Source of the DNA: Adineta vaga
Lineage: Eukaryota; Rotifera
Direction of reading: 5' to 3'
Assembly: GCA_021613535.1 (NCBI GenBank)
Contig: CP075497.1
Location: 6,386,001 to 6,450,000 of the forward strand
DNA: 64,000 nucleotides
This document shows, piece after piece, positions 12,881 through 24,050 of this stretch; the stretch's first letter is position 1, and every line of letters starts with the position of its first letter. The notes below the pieces were generated by a model. That model was not told the DNA's origin and ran no database searches. It worked only from the letters and a program-made list of their open reading frames with translations. Position numbers and translations under genes: made by a program.

Positions 12881-13736
12881 ATTTACATTGATCTTAAAAA
12901 GAAGATAGACAAACAAATCAGTGAAGTTTTTTCTTACAATCTTCGGTTTTCGTCATTTGGTTTAACAAAGTTAAACCAGTTATAATTAAATAGAAAGTCA
13001 TATATATAGAAAATAGAAAAAAGATTGCAAGACATCCAGTTAATATAGGATAGTTTACAAATGAATAAACAAGACCGGTTAAATCACATATATGAAAATG
13101 TAGTGAACATTGATCGAGTTCAAATGATGGTGGAATGATATTCAATTGAATTTTTTCGACAAAACTTTTCGATTGATCACCATTTGTTAAACGTTCGAGA
13201 AGAATTTGTTGTAAATACCATCGATCATAATCAATATTAAAAATGGAAAATGGTAAGAAGATTAATGTGCGAATTATACGAACAATTTCCGATTGATAGG
13301 GATACAAAATTAAACGTGAACGTTCGATAATAAGTTGATCTGTTGTTGAATGTAAAATTATTTGAACAAAAAACGAACCAGTTTGACGATTACGATATGA
13401 ACGTGGCGAATGACAGACAAGTTCAATTGTATATGGATGCCGAGAAATATCAAGAGGTGATTGATTATACAATGTATCACTTAAATTTATATAACTGACT
13501 AGATAGGGCGGAAAATGAGTGGATGATTTGGAAGAGTCGATATCCATTTTTGGATCAAAATCTTTTGGCAAACCAAGAGATATTGGTATAACAAGATGTG
13601 ATACTGGTATTAAATGTTTTTTTAAAGTAAAATAAGTTAGTAATGAAAGTAAAAATAAACATATACTGACAAAAATAAATGTTAGTATGGATTGAAAACA
13701 CCGGATGAAACTAGGAGTACTATAAATTGTACGCAT
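12873..13736 (-). CDS. BSCL2: Seipin (lipid-droplet biogenesis factor)
   Basis: The protein resembles seipin, an ER membrane protein that forms ring oligomers at ER-lipid droplet contacts. A first helix (FIFVSICLFLLSLLTYF) and a second (YPILTGCLAIFFLFSIYM) flank a lumenal beta-rich region. That region has the seipin-like pattern of a proline-rich start, RSRLILYPYQSEIVR and the GLVYSFVNYPILTG exit. Two endings are possible. Unspliced, the frame stops at 12918. A clean 45-nt GT-AG intron (12893-12937) instead gives the tail EDYQCKYD and a TGA at 12873-12875, inside the first codons of the downstream deubiquitinase. Both products are 272 residues. A TTAG acceptor-like site sits 3 nt before the ATG, which suggests a 5' UTR intron or a trans-splice site. 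The family call comes from topology and motif spacing. Confidence 0.85.
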
Positions 13737-13917
13737 AATCTAAGACGAAACAAAAAAGGAAAACATTGATCTATTATTCATATCGACATATTATTCATCT
13801 TTTTTTTTCGAAATTAACAAAACAAACAAACAACGTATATTTTTGTTATTAAGCAACAAATGAAACAGTAAAATAAAGTATCGATGGTATGGTACGTAAT
13901 AATTATTTTCTATATAA

Positions 13918-14745
13918 AATTGTGGTTAACATACCGAGTCCAAGCATAGCAAATTTATTGATTGTGAATAATTCATTTTCAATTAAATCCTGTGGAAAAA
14001 TTAATTTAATCGATACATCAAATAATTTCACTACGGTAATCATTACTGAAATCAAAACATAGTCTTCTTTAGCGAAACAATCAAAGAATATGAACTTACT
14101 GTTTGTTCTAAAAATCCAAAATAGATCATAAATAAAGAGACCACTCGACAAAACAACTAGTATAAAACTCTATTAAACAAAATGAAAATTTCATCAACAT
14201 TTCCAGTTAATTGAAATCTAAATGCACTAAATATTCTGCATCTATTTCTCTTTCCGTTGATTGATTTGTTAATGGTTTATTTTCGAATAATGTTACATGC
14301 AATTGTCGTTCATACAGTTTATCCAATGCTGGTAAATGAACACGTTTAACAATTGGATGTATTGTTCGAACGACTGTAAATGCCAAATAAAGATCCACTA
14401 GCAATAAATGGAAACATTGCCGCTAGAGAAAAAAAAATGAGATTATTCGTTTATTCTTTTTGACAAAGATGAAGCTTTAAAACACTTACCATCTTTTTTC
14501 GCTGTGAGAACATCGGGTATTTTACCAGATTGGATTTGTTTATCATTATGTGTTATCGATCGATAAGAACCAACATAGACAGATTAAAGTGTCGAAAGAA
14601 GAAGCAATGAATAGGATAAAAGCATTCCTTCAATACTAGCAGCGAAAATGTCTTTCTGTGTTGTATTTGTTCCATTTGTTTGATTAAGAATATCAATGGT
14701 ATCAGATAATGGTGATAATGTTGTGTTTTCATCTGTTGCAGCCAT
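13918..14745 (-). pseudogene. HM13: Signal peptide peptidase (HM13/SPP) pseudogene
   Basis: This is the remnant of an intramembrane aspartyl protease gene. Reading from 14745, recognisable pieces in family order are an N-glycosylated-looking leader, GMLLSYSLLLLSTL, KKDAAMFPFIASGSLFGIY, VVRTIHPIVKRVHLPALDKL, GLFIYDLFWIFRTN with the first catalytic Asp, KLIFPQDL and KFAMLGLG. Lesions seen: an in-frame TAA at 14584-14586; a frameshift plus loss of roughly 25 residues near 14375; loss of roughly 45 residues near 14200; and truncation right after GLG, so the second catalytic Asp of the GxGD motif and all C-terminal helices including the PAL motif are missing. Old intron boundaries are still visible (for example 14475-14405). 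It cannot encode a working protease. An intact copy elsewhere in the genome is expected. Confidence 0.88.
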
Positions 14746-15937
14746 TTTTAGATGTAAGAATAAATAGAGTTGTTGAAATATCTGAAAAAATGTCTGTTAA
14801 TTTTTAAAACTACGACTACGATACGAAGATATAATATAAAGGGTTGATTCGAGTACGGAATTTAACCAATCATCAACAAGACAGATGTCATCATACTGAT
14901 GAATTAAGACTAGTGCTCCAATGCTCTTTCAATAGTTACAATCTCTATACTATACTTTTACATTCATAAAATATACTATAACTTTTATCAAATCATTAGT
15001 ATATATATATATCTCCTATTTTATTCAGTTTGCTTGATTATAACGTATATTATATATTTTCTCTGCCACATGTCATTCACTTGGAAGGTTTGTAGTTGAA
15101 CTTATACTAGTAACTATAGTTTATATAAGAAGGGCTATTGAATAGACATTGATTGGATACTATTATCGAAGATATATAAGACGATGACGAAAAACGAGTC
15201 CTTTATTTCTTTCACATGACATCGCTATCGATATATCAAAAGTATAAGTCACCCACGATGAGATCGTTGAAACTAATAAGAACATACTTAAATAATCCTT
15301 TGTAAAGTTCATTTATTCGTAATGTAATTTACTCTTCGGAAAAGGAGATTCGATATTTTCTATAGATGATAGAATCAGTGTGTGTTTCTTATTCCATTCA
15401 TCTCATACAACATAGTTGAAAGAAGTCAACATTTGCATCTTTTTATCCGACTTCTTCCGTTTCAAATTATATTTATTCAAAAAATGAATAAATCTTCTCA
15501 CAATGATTCATTTTCATCGATAGAAGAATCATCAAACAGAAAGAAAAACTTATGAAGGCAAAGAACATTTGTTTCATAAGTTTGAAACTATGATACGTAA
15601 CCAAATCTAGTTTGAGTTATTTATCTGACCAATCATTTGTCAGGACAGATGGCATAATCAACGGTGATCATTGGTTCTTAAAAAAGTATAAATACCGACA
15701 AGAAAAGAAGAAGACGATGATGATGATGAAGAACAGTCACATGTAAAACGAACAAATGAAAATGTCATTAACTCTATTTAGATAGTGTACTCATTAGAGA
15801 CATTGATCATCGATAAATAACATTTGGATCGAAAATTAGCGATCTATAGAATGATATTTGGATTCAAGCATTTTATCCAGACGAGAAATCAGTTAGAACT
15901 AGTGAATTTTTTTCTCTAGACTGAAAATAAAAACCAA
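14746..15937. other. Intergenic region upstream of SBNO
   Basis: About 1.2 kb of AT-rich sequence between the decayed protease gene (-) and SBNO (+). No coding signal was found. A pyrimidine tract ending in CTAG at 15910-15919 lies 18 nt before the SBNO start, and is a candidate splice or trans-splice acceptor. Confidence 0.55.
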
Positions 15938-18900
15938 ATGGATTTATCACCCGATGAAACACAATTAAATGACGAAACAAATGAAAATGATGATGAAGAT
16001 GATCTTTTTTCAATGGCAGTTAAAGAATTATCAGAAACAAACCGTCAAGCAGATGAAATTGCGCGTGTAAGCATTCATTTTCTTTCTTTTTAATTAATCA
16101 ATTTATTTATTTATTGAAATCACTTCAATTATCTTAGCAACGTTCCACACAGTCTGAACCTCCTGTAACATCGATACCACTACCAACACCTAAACCACAA
16201 TCATTTTCTAATTTACCAATACTTTCACCTTCACCAATCACAATACCACGACCTATCATTTTACATGGTCTTCATGCGCCTGTACAAAGTCCACAAATTA
16301 TTCGTTTACAACGTCCAATTACGATTCCATCGGGTTTGTATACATTACCTAAGACTGTACCACAATTATCACAGCAACCATCGTCATCATCATCGACGAT
16401 TGTTCATCAATTTATTCCAGCTTTAAGACCGACACTTTCGACTCCATCAGTATATTATTTGCATGGAAAAGTTGACATTACTTGTTTGTTTTTGTTTTTA
16501 TTTGCAGGATTTTCCAACAAAACTTCCAGCTCATCTCGAAACTGAAGATGAAGAAGAAGAAGAACAACAAAGTGCACAGGCAGCAGATACATATTCTGAC
16601 TATATGCCACTTAAATGTATGTTGCCATTTGACAAAAAATCAAATGATGAATTTCTTTTTTTATCCAGTACGATTGGGTGATCGTCATCCTGATCCTGTT
16701 GTTGAAACTTCGTCACTTGCTTCCGTTGAATTACCTGATATTACTTATCAATTGACAATTCCAAATGAAAAAATTCAACTGAATACACTATCAGCTTTAC
16801 AATTAGAAACTATTGTTTATGCTTCTCAACGTCATATGACATTTTTATCTGATGGAACGAGAGCTGGATTTCTTATCGGTATGGAACTTCCTGAGTAAAA
16901 AGTATTCCTATAATTTCAAGTTATTTAGGCGATGGAGCTGGTGTTGGCAAAGGTCGAACTATTGCTGGTCTGATTTATGAAAATTATTTACAAGGACGAC
17001 GGAAATCTCTATGGTATTTATTTTGTTTAAAATTGATTATTGAAAAGGAATGTTGACACTTTCTCTTTAATTAGGTTGAGTGTTTCGAATGATCTTAAAT
17101 ATGATTCACAACGTGATTTATATGATATTGGTGCTCAATTTATTGAAGTTCATGCATTAAATAAAGTATGAACGACATAAAAGATCGTAAAGAATCTTTT
17201 ATTCTTATGATTTCATCTAGTTAAAATATGCTAAAATATCTTCACCACAAAATGGTGGAATAAAACGTGGTGTCATCTTTGCAACTTATTCATCGTTAAT
17301 CAGTGAGAGTCAAAATGCTTCCACAAAAATTAAATATAACAGTCGACTCAAACAATTGATTCATTGGTTAGGTGGTGAGGAATTCGATGGTGTTGTAAGT
17401 ATTTTCTTATTCATCATATTAAACTTCCACCTGTGTTATTTCTCAAGATTGTTTTCGATGAATGCCATAAAGCAAAAAATCTTGCACCAAGTCCAACAGC
17501 TAAATCATCAAAAACTGGTTTAGCTGTTCTTGATCTTCAGGCTCGTTTACCTAATGCACGTATTATTTATGCATCAGCAACAGGCGCATCTGAACCAAGA
17601 AATATGGCTTACATGACAAGACTTGGTTTATGGGGAGCTGGTACTTCATTCACTGATTTCAATCATTTCATTCAAGCTATTGAACAACGTGGTGTTGGTG
17701 CTATGGAACTTGTTGCAATGGATATGAAACTTCGAGGAATGTATATTGCACGACAATTAAGTTTTTCTGGTGTACATTTTTCTATTCTTGATGTTTCATT
17801 ATCCAATGAATATCTTCAAACCTATGATCGATCTGTTCAATTAGTAAATATTTGATAGTATTGACTCTATGCATATTTAGAATTTGTTTCTTTTCTTTTC
17901 TAGTGGATTGATATCAAAGAAAAACTTCTACAAGCATTTGATTTAGCTGATACATCGAATATGACGCGCAATCATGTTATTGCACGTTACTGGTTAAGTC
18001 ATCAACGTTTTTTTAAATACTTATGTATTGCTTGTAAAGTCTCGAAAATTGTGGAATTATCTCGACAAGCGATTCGAGATGGCAAAGTACCTATTTTGAT
18101 TTTGTATATTTTTCATAATGAATCGTTTGTTCTAGTGTGTTGTTATTGGCCTACAATCAACAGGTGAAGCAAAAACATTAGAACAATTGGAAGAATTAGG
18201 AGAATTAAATGACTTTGTATCTACAGCAAAGTAATGAGTTATGAAGATGAATGATTATTATATAATATAAGATTTTGTTTTACTATAGAGGTGTTCTTCA
18301 GAGTTTTGTTGAAAAACATTTTCCAACTGGTATTGAACAACCAAAAGCAATGTCATTATTTGATTTAATATCGAAGCCTGAAGAAGAAAAAAATCGTACA
18401 ACGAAAAAACGTAAATCAACACATCGTCGTACAACAAAACATTCGATATCATGTGATTCAAATGAAAGTTCTGATGATTCAGATATCGAATGTTATTCAT
18501 CATTTGTTCAAACAAATAAACGGCGTGCTACAACAAAACATCGAGATCAAAATAATAATCATCAACTTGGTGAAATTCATAATAGTGATAATGAAAATAG
18601 TTGTGAAAGTCTATTAATTGAAGAAGATTATCCACAACAAAAACATACATTTGCTGACATTACCGGACAAACAGATACCGATAGTGGATTACCAGTTAAA
18701 AGAATTCAAAAAAAAGAAATTCCAACCAATGCACAGAATTGTAAGTAATATAACTGTAAGAAGGAGAAAGAATCTCTAGTTAGACTTTTGCTTCATTTTT
18801 CTTTGAATACATTTCGAGAATTGTAAACTCTTGTTTTTTAAAGATGATAAACGTCGAATGACAACGAATGAAATTATTGATGCTTTATTTAATATGAAAG

Positions 18901-21066
18901 CAGATTTATCAAATAGTATTGAAGCACTTGGAAGAAGTTTACCACCAAATACATTAGATGAATTAATCGATCAACTTGGTGGACCATCTCAGGTGGCTGA
19001 GGTTTGTTGAATCGCCTTTGATTATATAGAAACTAATTGTATGTCATATGTATATAGATGACAGGTCGTAAAGGTCGTATTGTTCAACATGCAGATGGAC
19101 AGATTGGTTATGAATCACGATCAGAAGCGGATGTTCCATTGGAAATTTTAAATATATCTGAACGTGAACGATTTATGCGTGGTGAAAAATTTGTTGCTAT
19201 TATATCCGAAGCAGCTAGTAGCGGTATTTCTCTGCAAGCTGATCGACGATGTCAAAATACTCGTCGTCGTGTTCATGTGACACTTGAATTACCATGGTCA
19301 GCTGATCGAGCTGTTCAACAATTCGGTATATTGAATATCTTTTTTTCTTTTTTTCAAATAATTCTTCTTTTTAAATAGGACGAACACATCGATCAAATCA
19401 AGTTTCTGCACCGGAATATGTTTTTGTTATATCTGAACTTGCAGGAGAGAAACGTTTTGCATCAACGTATGTTTTTCCTTTGATAAAATTTTGTTTTCTA
19501 ATGTTTTTGATTTCTTTTTTTTTTCTTCTATAGAGTGGCAAAACGATTAGAATGTTTAGGTGCATTGACTCATGGTGATCGACGTGCCACTGAAACACGT
19601 GATTTAAGTCGATTTAATATTGACAATAAATATGGTCGACAAGCACTTGAAAATGTTATTCGATCCATATGTAATTTAGAACGTCCATGGGCACCATTTC
19701 CAAAACTGATTAATAATGAAGTGAAATTTGATTTTGTAACTGAAGCACGAAAATCTTTAATTAATGTTGGTCTTATATCACGTATGACAAGTGGTCAACA
19801 AGTACTTTATGTTGCAGAAAAAGGTAATATTTGATTGGATTTTTTTCTGAAAAAGAACGAACAACAAAGAATTCTTCGAATTAGATTACAATAGTATGAG
19901 TCGATTTCTGAATCGTATACTTGGAATTCGTGTTCAAATGCAAAACTTATTATTTCGTTTTTTTTCTGATGTACTCAATGCTGTTATTGTTGATGCACGA
20001 CGAAGTGGTTCATGGGATTTGGGAATTCTTGGTAATCATCTCTTTTAAATCAAGTTTTATTTCTAAAAAAAAAACGTTTTTGTAGATCTTGGTACAGGCG
20101 AAGAAACAGTCTCTGTAGAAAAAACTCAAGTATTTGTTTTAAATACAGTACAATCGAATACAATTCCTCTTCAAGTTGAATTGCATCAAGTAATTTCTTT
20201 TTTTTGTTAGCAACAAGAAATAAAAAGAACTTTCGTTTTGTTTCAAGATTGTGGTTGAACGTGGTTTAGCATTTAGTAAAGCTGTTCAATTGAAAGAACA
20301 ATCATACAATATCGATGATGGATTTTATATGTCGAATGAAGGTCGTCCCTATTGTCGTTTACCTATACTTGCATTATCGACGACATCCAATGTTACCGTT
20401 GGAAATATGCGAAAAAGTGAACTGTTATTTCGTATCTATCGTCCGAATACTGGTTTACAACAACGACATGAAACATTAGAAAGTCTAAGAAAAAAATATG
20501 AAAAAGTATGAAGTTTTGATTTAATATTTCTTTCTATACTCACATAGCTATTCTCATAAGCATGATTTCACTTCTCTATGTGCTGTTTCGAATAATGATG
20601 CATAAAAAGCATGTACTCAATATTTGATTTTTATAGATAAAGCCGTTACAAGCACAATCGTATTGGGACGAATTATATAATAAAGCTGCATTATCATGTA
20701 TTCATTTCATTCGGTAACTAGAAGTACAAATTCGATTTGTAATGCAAAACTATTCAATTTACATTTAGACAAGGTCATTGTCCAGTTTCAGCAGCGAACC
20801 GTCAACAAATATGTGAAGTTGGTTTACGTTCACGTCGATTTTATGTTCTTTCGGGTAGTGTTCTTGCTCTTTGGTCTCAAATGGAACGAATATTACCTGA
20901 AGGAAAAATTCAAATGATACGAATCAAAACGACACCGATCAATAATCTTAATAATCAATCAATGCCACTTAAAATAGTTGGCTGTATTATTCCAAGACGA
21001 TGTTTACCTGAATTGGTGCATTTGCTTGAAAAGTCATCATTACATCCTTATTCGAAATCAGCCTAG
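15938..21066 (+). CDS. SBNO1: Strawberry notch homologue (SBNO, helicase-like nuclear protein)
   Basis: Twenty exons (15938-16066, 16138-16449, 16508-16616, 16669-16878, 16929-17013, 17075-17165, 17221-17394, 17448-17843, 17904-18086, 18136-18230, 18289-18740, 18844-19001, 19058-19325, 19379-19466, 19534-19823, 19885-20031, 20086-20189, 20248-20505, 20637-20713, 20769-21066) sum exactly to 1307 residues. An acidic, then Pro/Ser-rich N-terminus precedes the conserved [12 protein letters not shown] start of the helicase-like core. The core has a Walker A-type [11 protein letters not shown], the DECH box in [10 protein letters not shown] and the [10 protein letters not shown] motif. The second lobe carries [24 protein letters not shown] and FGRTHRSNQ. 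Between the lobes lies a low-complexity Ser/Asp/Lys insert (exon 11). Family knowledge: a nuclear transcription cofactor linked to Notch and EGFR signalling. All visible motifs are intact. It cannot be split into SBNO1 versus SBNO2. Confidence 0.96.
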
Positions 21067-21641
21067 TCTTTTTTCTGTTCATATATAAATATCTTTCTTG
21101 TAGCCGTCCAAACCAAGAGGACAAAAAAATGCTTCGTTCTTTTGTTCAGTTTATTCGATTGCATTTTTTTTGTACTTTGTGTGCGTGCGTGTGTGTGTGT
21201 GTTTTGTAGATGACAGCTATGCATACTTAGTTAGCTGTTCAGATCTTGTTTTGCTTTTCTTTCATTTCAAAATTTGTTTACTCTGTGTTTTCGTTGTGTT
21301 CTATAGTACGGTGATGTGACTTATTGTTTATTTAGTAAAACAAGACAACAGAGATATGACAGTTGTATCTATAACCTCACGTACATTTCATAAAAGAAGT
21401 CATTGATGTGTCAAAACAGTTTTCTCTTCGAAGATTTATCATCTGAAATTCCTTTATGACAGAACATTCTTCCAGATAATGAAATTTTTCGTACTAGTAT
21501 GAATTAAAGCATTTATTCTCTTTGAAACATGTATATTTGTATATATATAAACATAAATATTTTGACAAATCACCAGAAAAAGAACGCACGAATATTATTA
21601 AACATAAATAACTATTTGCACACAATTCATTTAGTTGATGT
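21067..21641. other. Intergenic region between convergent genes
   Basis: About 0.6 kb shared by the 3' ends of SBNO (+) and the claudin-like gene (-). It contains a (GT)n run at about 21181-21202 and T-rich stretches. No coding signal seen. Confidence 0.6.
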
Positions 21642-22530
21642 TTAATATTCATAGGGTGGTGGTTCACCGATTCGATCATTTGATAATGGTGTACGTGGTG
21701 CCATAACAAGTCGATGCCAACCTGGTTGATAATTTTCATCTGTTAATTGTCTGAGAAGATCTTTTTCAGCTTCATTTGATTTGATTTCAATCATTTTTTT
21801 CCATAATAATGTAACAATAATTATGATTAAACAAACAGTTGATAGAAATGTTGCTAAAATATTCGGATAGATTTCATTATGCAAAAGAAAGATCGAGTTT
21901 TCATTACTTACCAAAACTAGCATAGAGTAAACCATGACCAGAACGAAAATAAAGATGATCGGAATTAATTACAAATCTTCCAGGAGAATAGAATTGTGTT
22001 AATGCTATTAATAACATTGCTATTATTAGAACAATAGTACAGACTAATGTTAACAGCAAAAGAATCCAAATAAAGCCAACAATATGACGAATATAACGAT
22101 TATTTGTATTATAGAGAATAAGAATTGATGCACCCCATGATGGAAAAACGGTTAAATTGGAAAGAAATAATGCACATGTAATTAAAACAATAATCACATT
22201 AAAATAATGAGGTCGACTTTCTCTGGTCCATAGATCACATTTGACAATTGGATCATTATAATGACTATTACATATCGTCCATAATCCTAATGAACCATAC
22301 TCAATTAATGGAGAATATGTTGGTGAATTTGATGTTATAATAGATGTATTATCAGAATGTATTAATTCATACGTAAACCATGAATCCGACCGAAAACTTA
22401 ATAGAAGAATAAAAGCTAATAATGTTGTTAATAAACTGGCAAATGTTAATGGCCATTTTAAATTTGAATATTCATTTACACTACCAATCATTGACGTCAT
22501 TCTTCCCCATCGCATCATCGTTGTATACAA
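21642..22530 (-). CDS. Claudin/PMP22-like four-transmembrane protein
   Basis: Two exons, 21912-22530 and 21642-21853, join through a 58-nt intron to 276 residues. Four hydrophobic segments are clear: FASLLTTLLAFILLLSF, VIIVLITCALFLSNLTVF, a long third one in IVGFIWILLLLTLVC, and TVCLIIIIVTLLW. The first extracellular loop contains a W, then GLWTIC and a second Cys about ten residues later, fitting the W-GLW-C-C signature of the claudin/PMP22/EMP superfamily. The C-terminus ends in PPPYEY, which includes a PPxY motif typical of WW-domain ligands rather than the usual claudin PDZ-binding end. Family knowledge: these proteins act in cell junctions or as channel or membrane accessory subunits. 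Which subfamily applies is not resolved. Confidence 0.72.
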
Positions 22531-23287
22531 ATGAATTTCAATTGTATCACATTATGCTTTTATACTAAAATAATCAAGTAAAACGTAAACATATGTTTCT
22601 GATTTTTCTTACGTCAAATGACGCCATAGTAACGTTTAGACATACGAAAAAAAAACATCAAAACAATAAATTATTTATTACATATTTCATGAAATGAAAC
22701 AACTGCGCAAAAATTAGGGCCGAAAAGCAAAAAAAAGAAAGGATAAATGTAAATGGCGTTGTATAATATGTATACATTTATTAACACATCTACATCTATC
22801 CTTGCACAAACATCCATCCATACACAGGTTTTTCGTCCTTCTCTATGGTTATTTCTTTCTTTCTTTCTCTTTCTCTTTCTTTAAGACGATGTATGGATAT
22901 TCGAGCAAAAGCAGAGTAAAAATGACATCAATGGCAATTGGTTTAAGCAATATATCGGAATAAATATCTACTCATGTCTGATAAAAAAAGAACAGAAGAA
23001 AGAGAAAGACATTATTCGTTTCGTATTTATAATCAATGTGTACACCCACATTATGTCTCACACAATTTATTCTGATTTAACGAGCAATCTGACACTTTCT
23101 TTTCTTTAAACTTAGTCGTTTGCATCAAAGATTTTTATGACATAGATCAGTAACAACATGTATACTTGTATTCGAAAGAATTCAATAGATGTCTTTCGAT
23201 TTCGATAAGATAACTTCCATAGTTTACCGATTTGGATGTGATTACTCCATATCGACTGATTTCAACATAGATAATCTGTTCAGAATG
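22531..23287. other. Intergenic region, no gene recognised
   Basis: AT-rich sequence with a CTTT/CTTTTT simple-repeat stretch at about 22851-22882. It presumably includes the claudin-like gene's promoter. No coding pattern. Confidence 0.55.
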
Positions 23288-23590
23288 TTAATCTATGACT
23301 GGAAAGCGCGGCGTCTTTCTGTAACCAGGGCTACTTCTGGGGTCGGGTTGTGTGAATGACTTGCGGGCGGGAGTCCTGTTTGTCGTTGTTCTATGTTGAT
23401 CGAGCGTCCGCACGAAGCTCGGTATCGACATGGTGGAAGCTGAGGAATCTCTTCTTCCAGGGCGTCTAAGGAAGGTTGAACCGGCTGAGGCGCGAATATG
23501 CGAGCAAGTCAAAGACCTCATGTCGAGCAGTCGTGGGATAGCGCTTGTGAATAGACAACGGCAGGCAGCCCGTCCAATATAGTTGGACCA
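23288..23590. other. GC-rich island of unknown origin
   Basis: About 300 nt are clearly richer in G and C than everything around them, with abrupt edges into AT-rich sequence. The plus strand holds an open frame from 23400 with an ATG at 23430 and a TAG at 23580-23582 (50 residues from the ATG, charged, rich in Glu, Arg and Ala, including VEAEESLLPGRL and LVNRQRQAARPI). The minus strand also stays open across the island, ending in RKTPRFPVID and a stop. No family was recognised. It looks like a fragment of a foreign, repetitive or mobile sequence rather than a local gene exon. Confidence 0.5.
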
Positions 23591-24050
23591 TAATCTGTTT
23601 TTTTTTGTTCGTATTAAAAATATAACAAATCTTACAAAAAAGAAATACTTCAGTGAGTACATGTTTACATCGATTTATATTTTTATGTTGATCAAACATG
23701 ACTTCATCATGTTATATACGTATGAAAACACTCCAAAGTCATGCTTACATTTGTTTATATCATTTTTACATTTCATTCAATATTACAAAAGAAATAAATT
23801 TTTCACCAAAGTACTCATGTTTTTCATTGGTTTTTAACTACAAAGTATCAATATTGAATGTAAATATTTTCATATTTATATATGTCAGATTTAGAACGAC
23901 CTCATGTAAGATTCTATTCATCATCGATGTATATACAGTTTCTATAAAACTTTATAGAACAAAAGTCGAGTATAGTCAATATCGGTTGATATTCACTTAT
24001 TGAGTTACCATTCATATATCTATTTGTCTAACAGTTCATTTGGAATCAAT
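23591..24050. other. Intergenic region upstream of the DEG/ENaC gene
   Basis: Very AT-rich, with T-rich open frames of no evident coding value. Likely promoter and 5' UTR of the channel gene. Confidence 0.5.
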
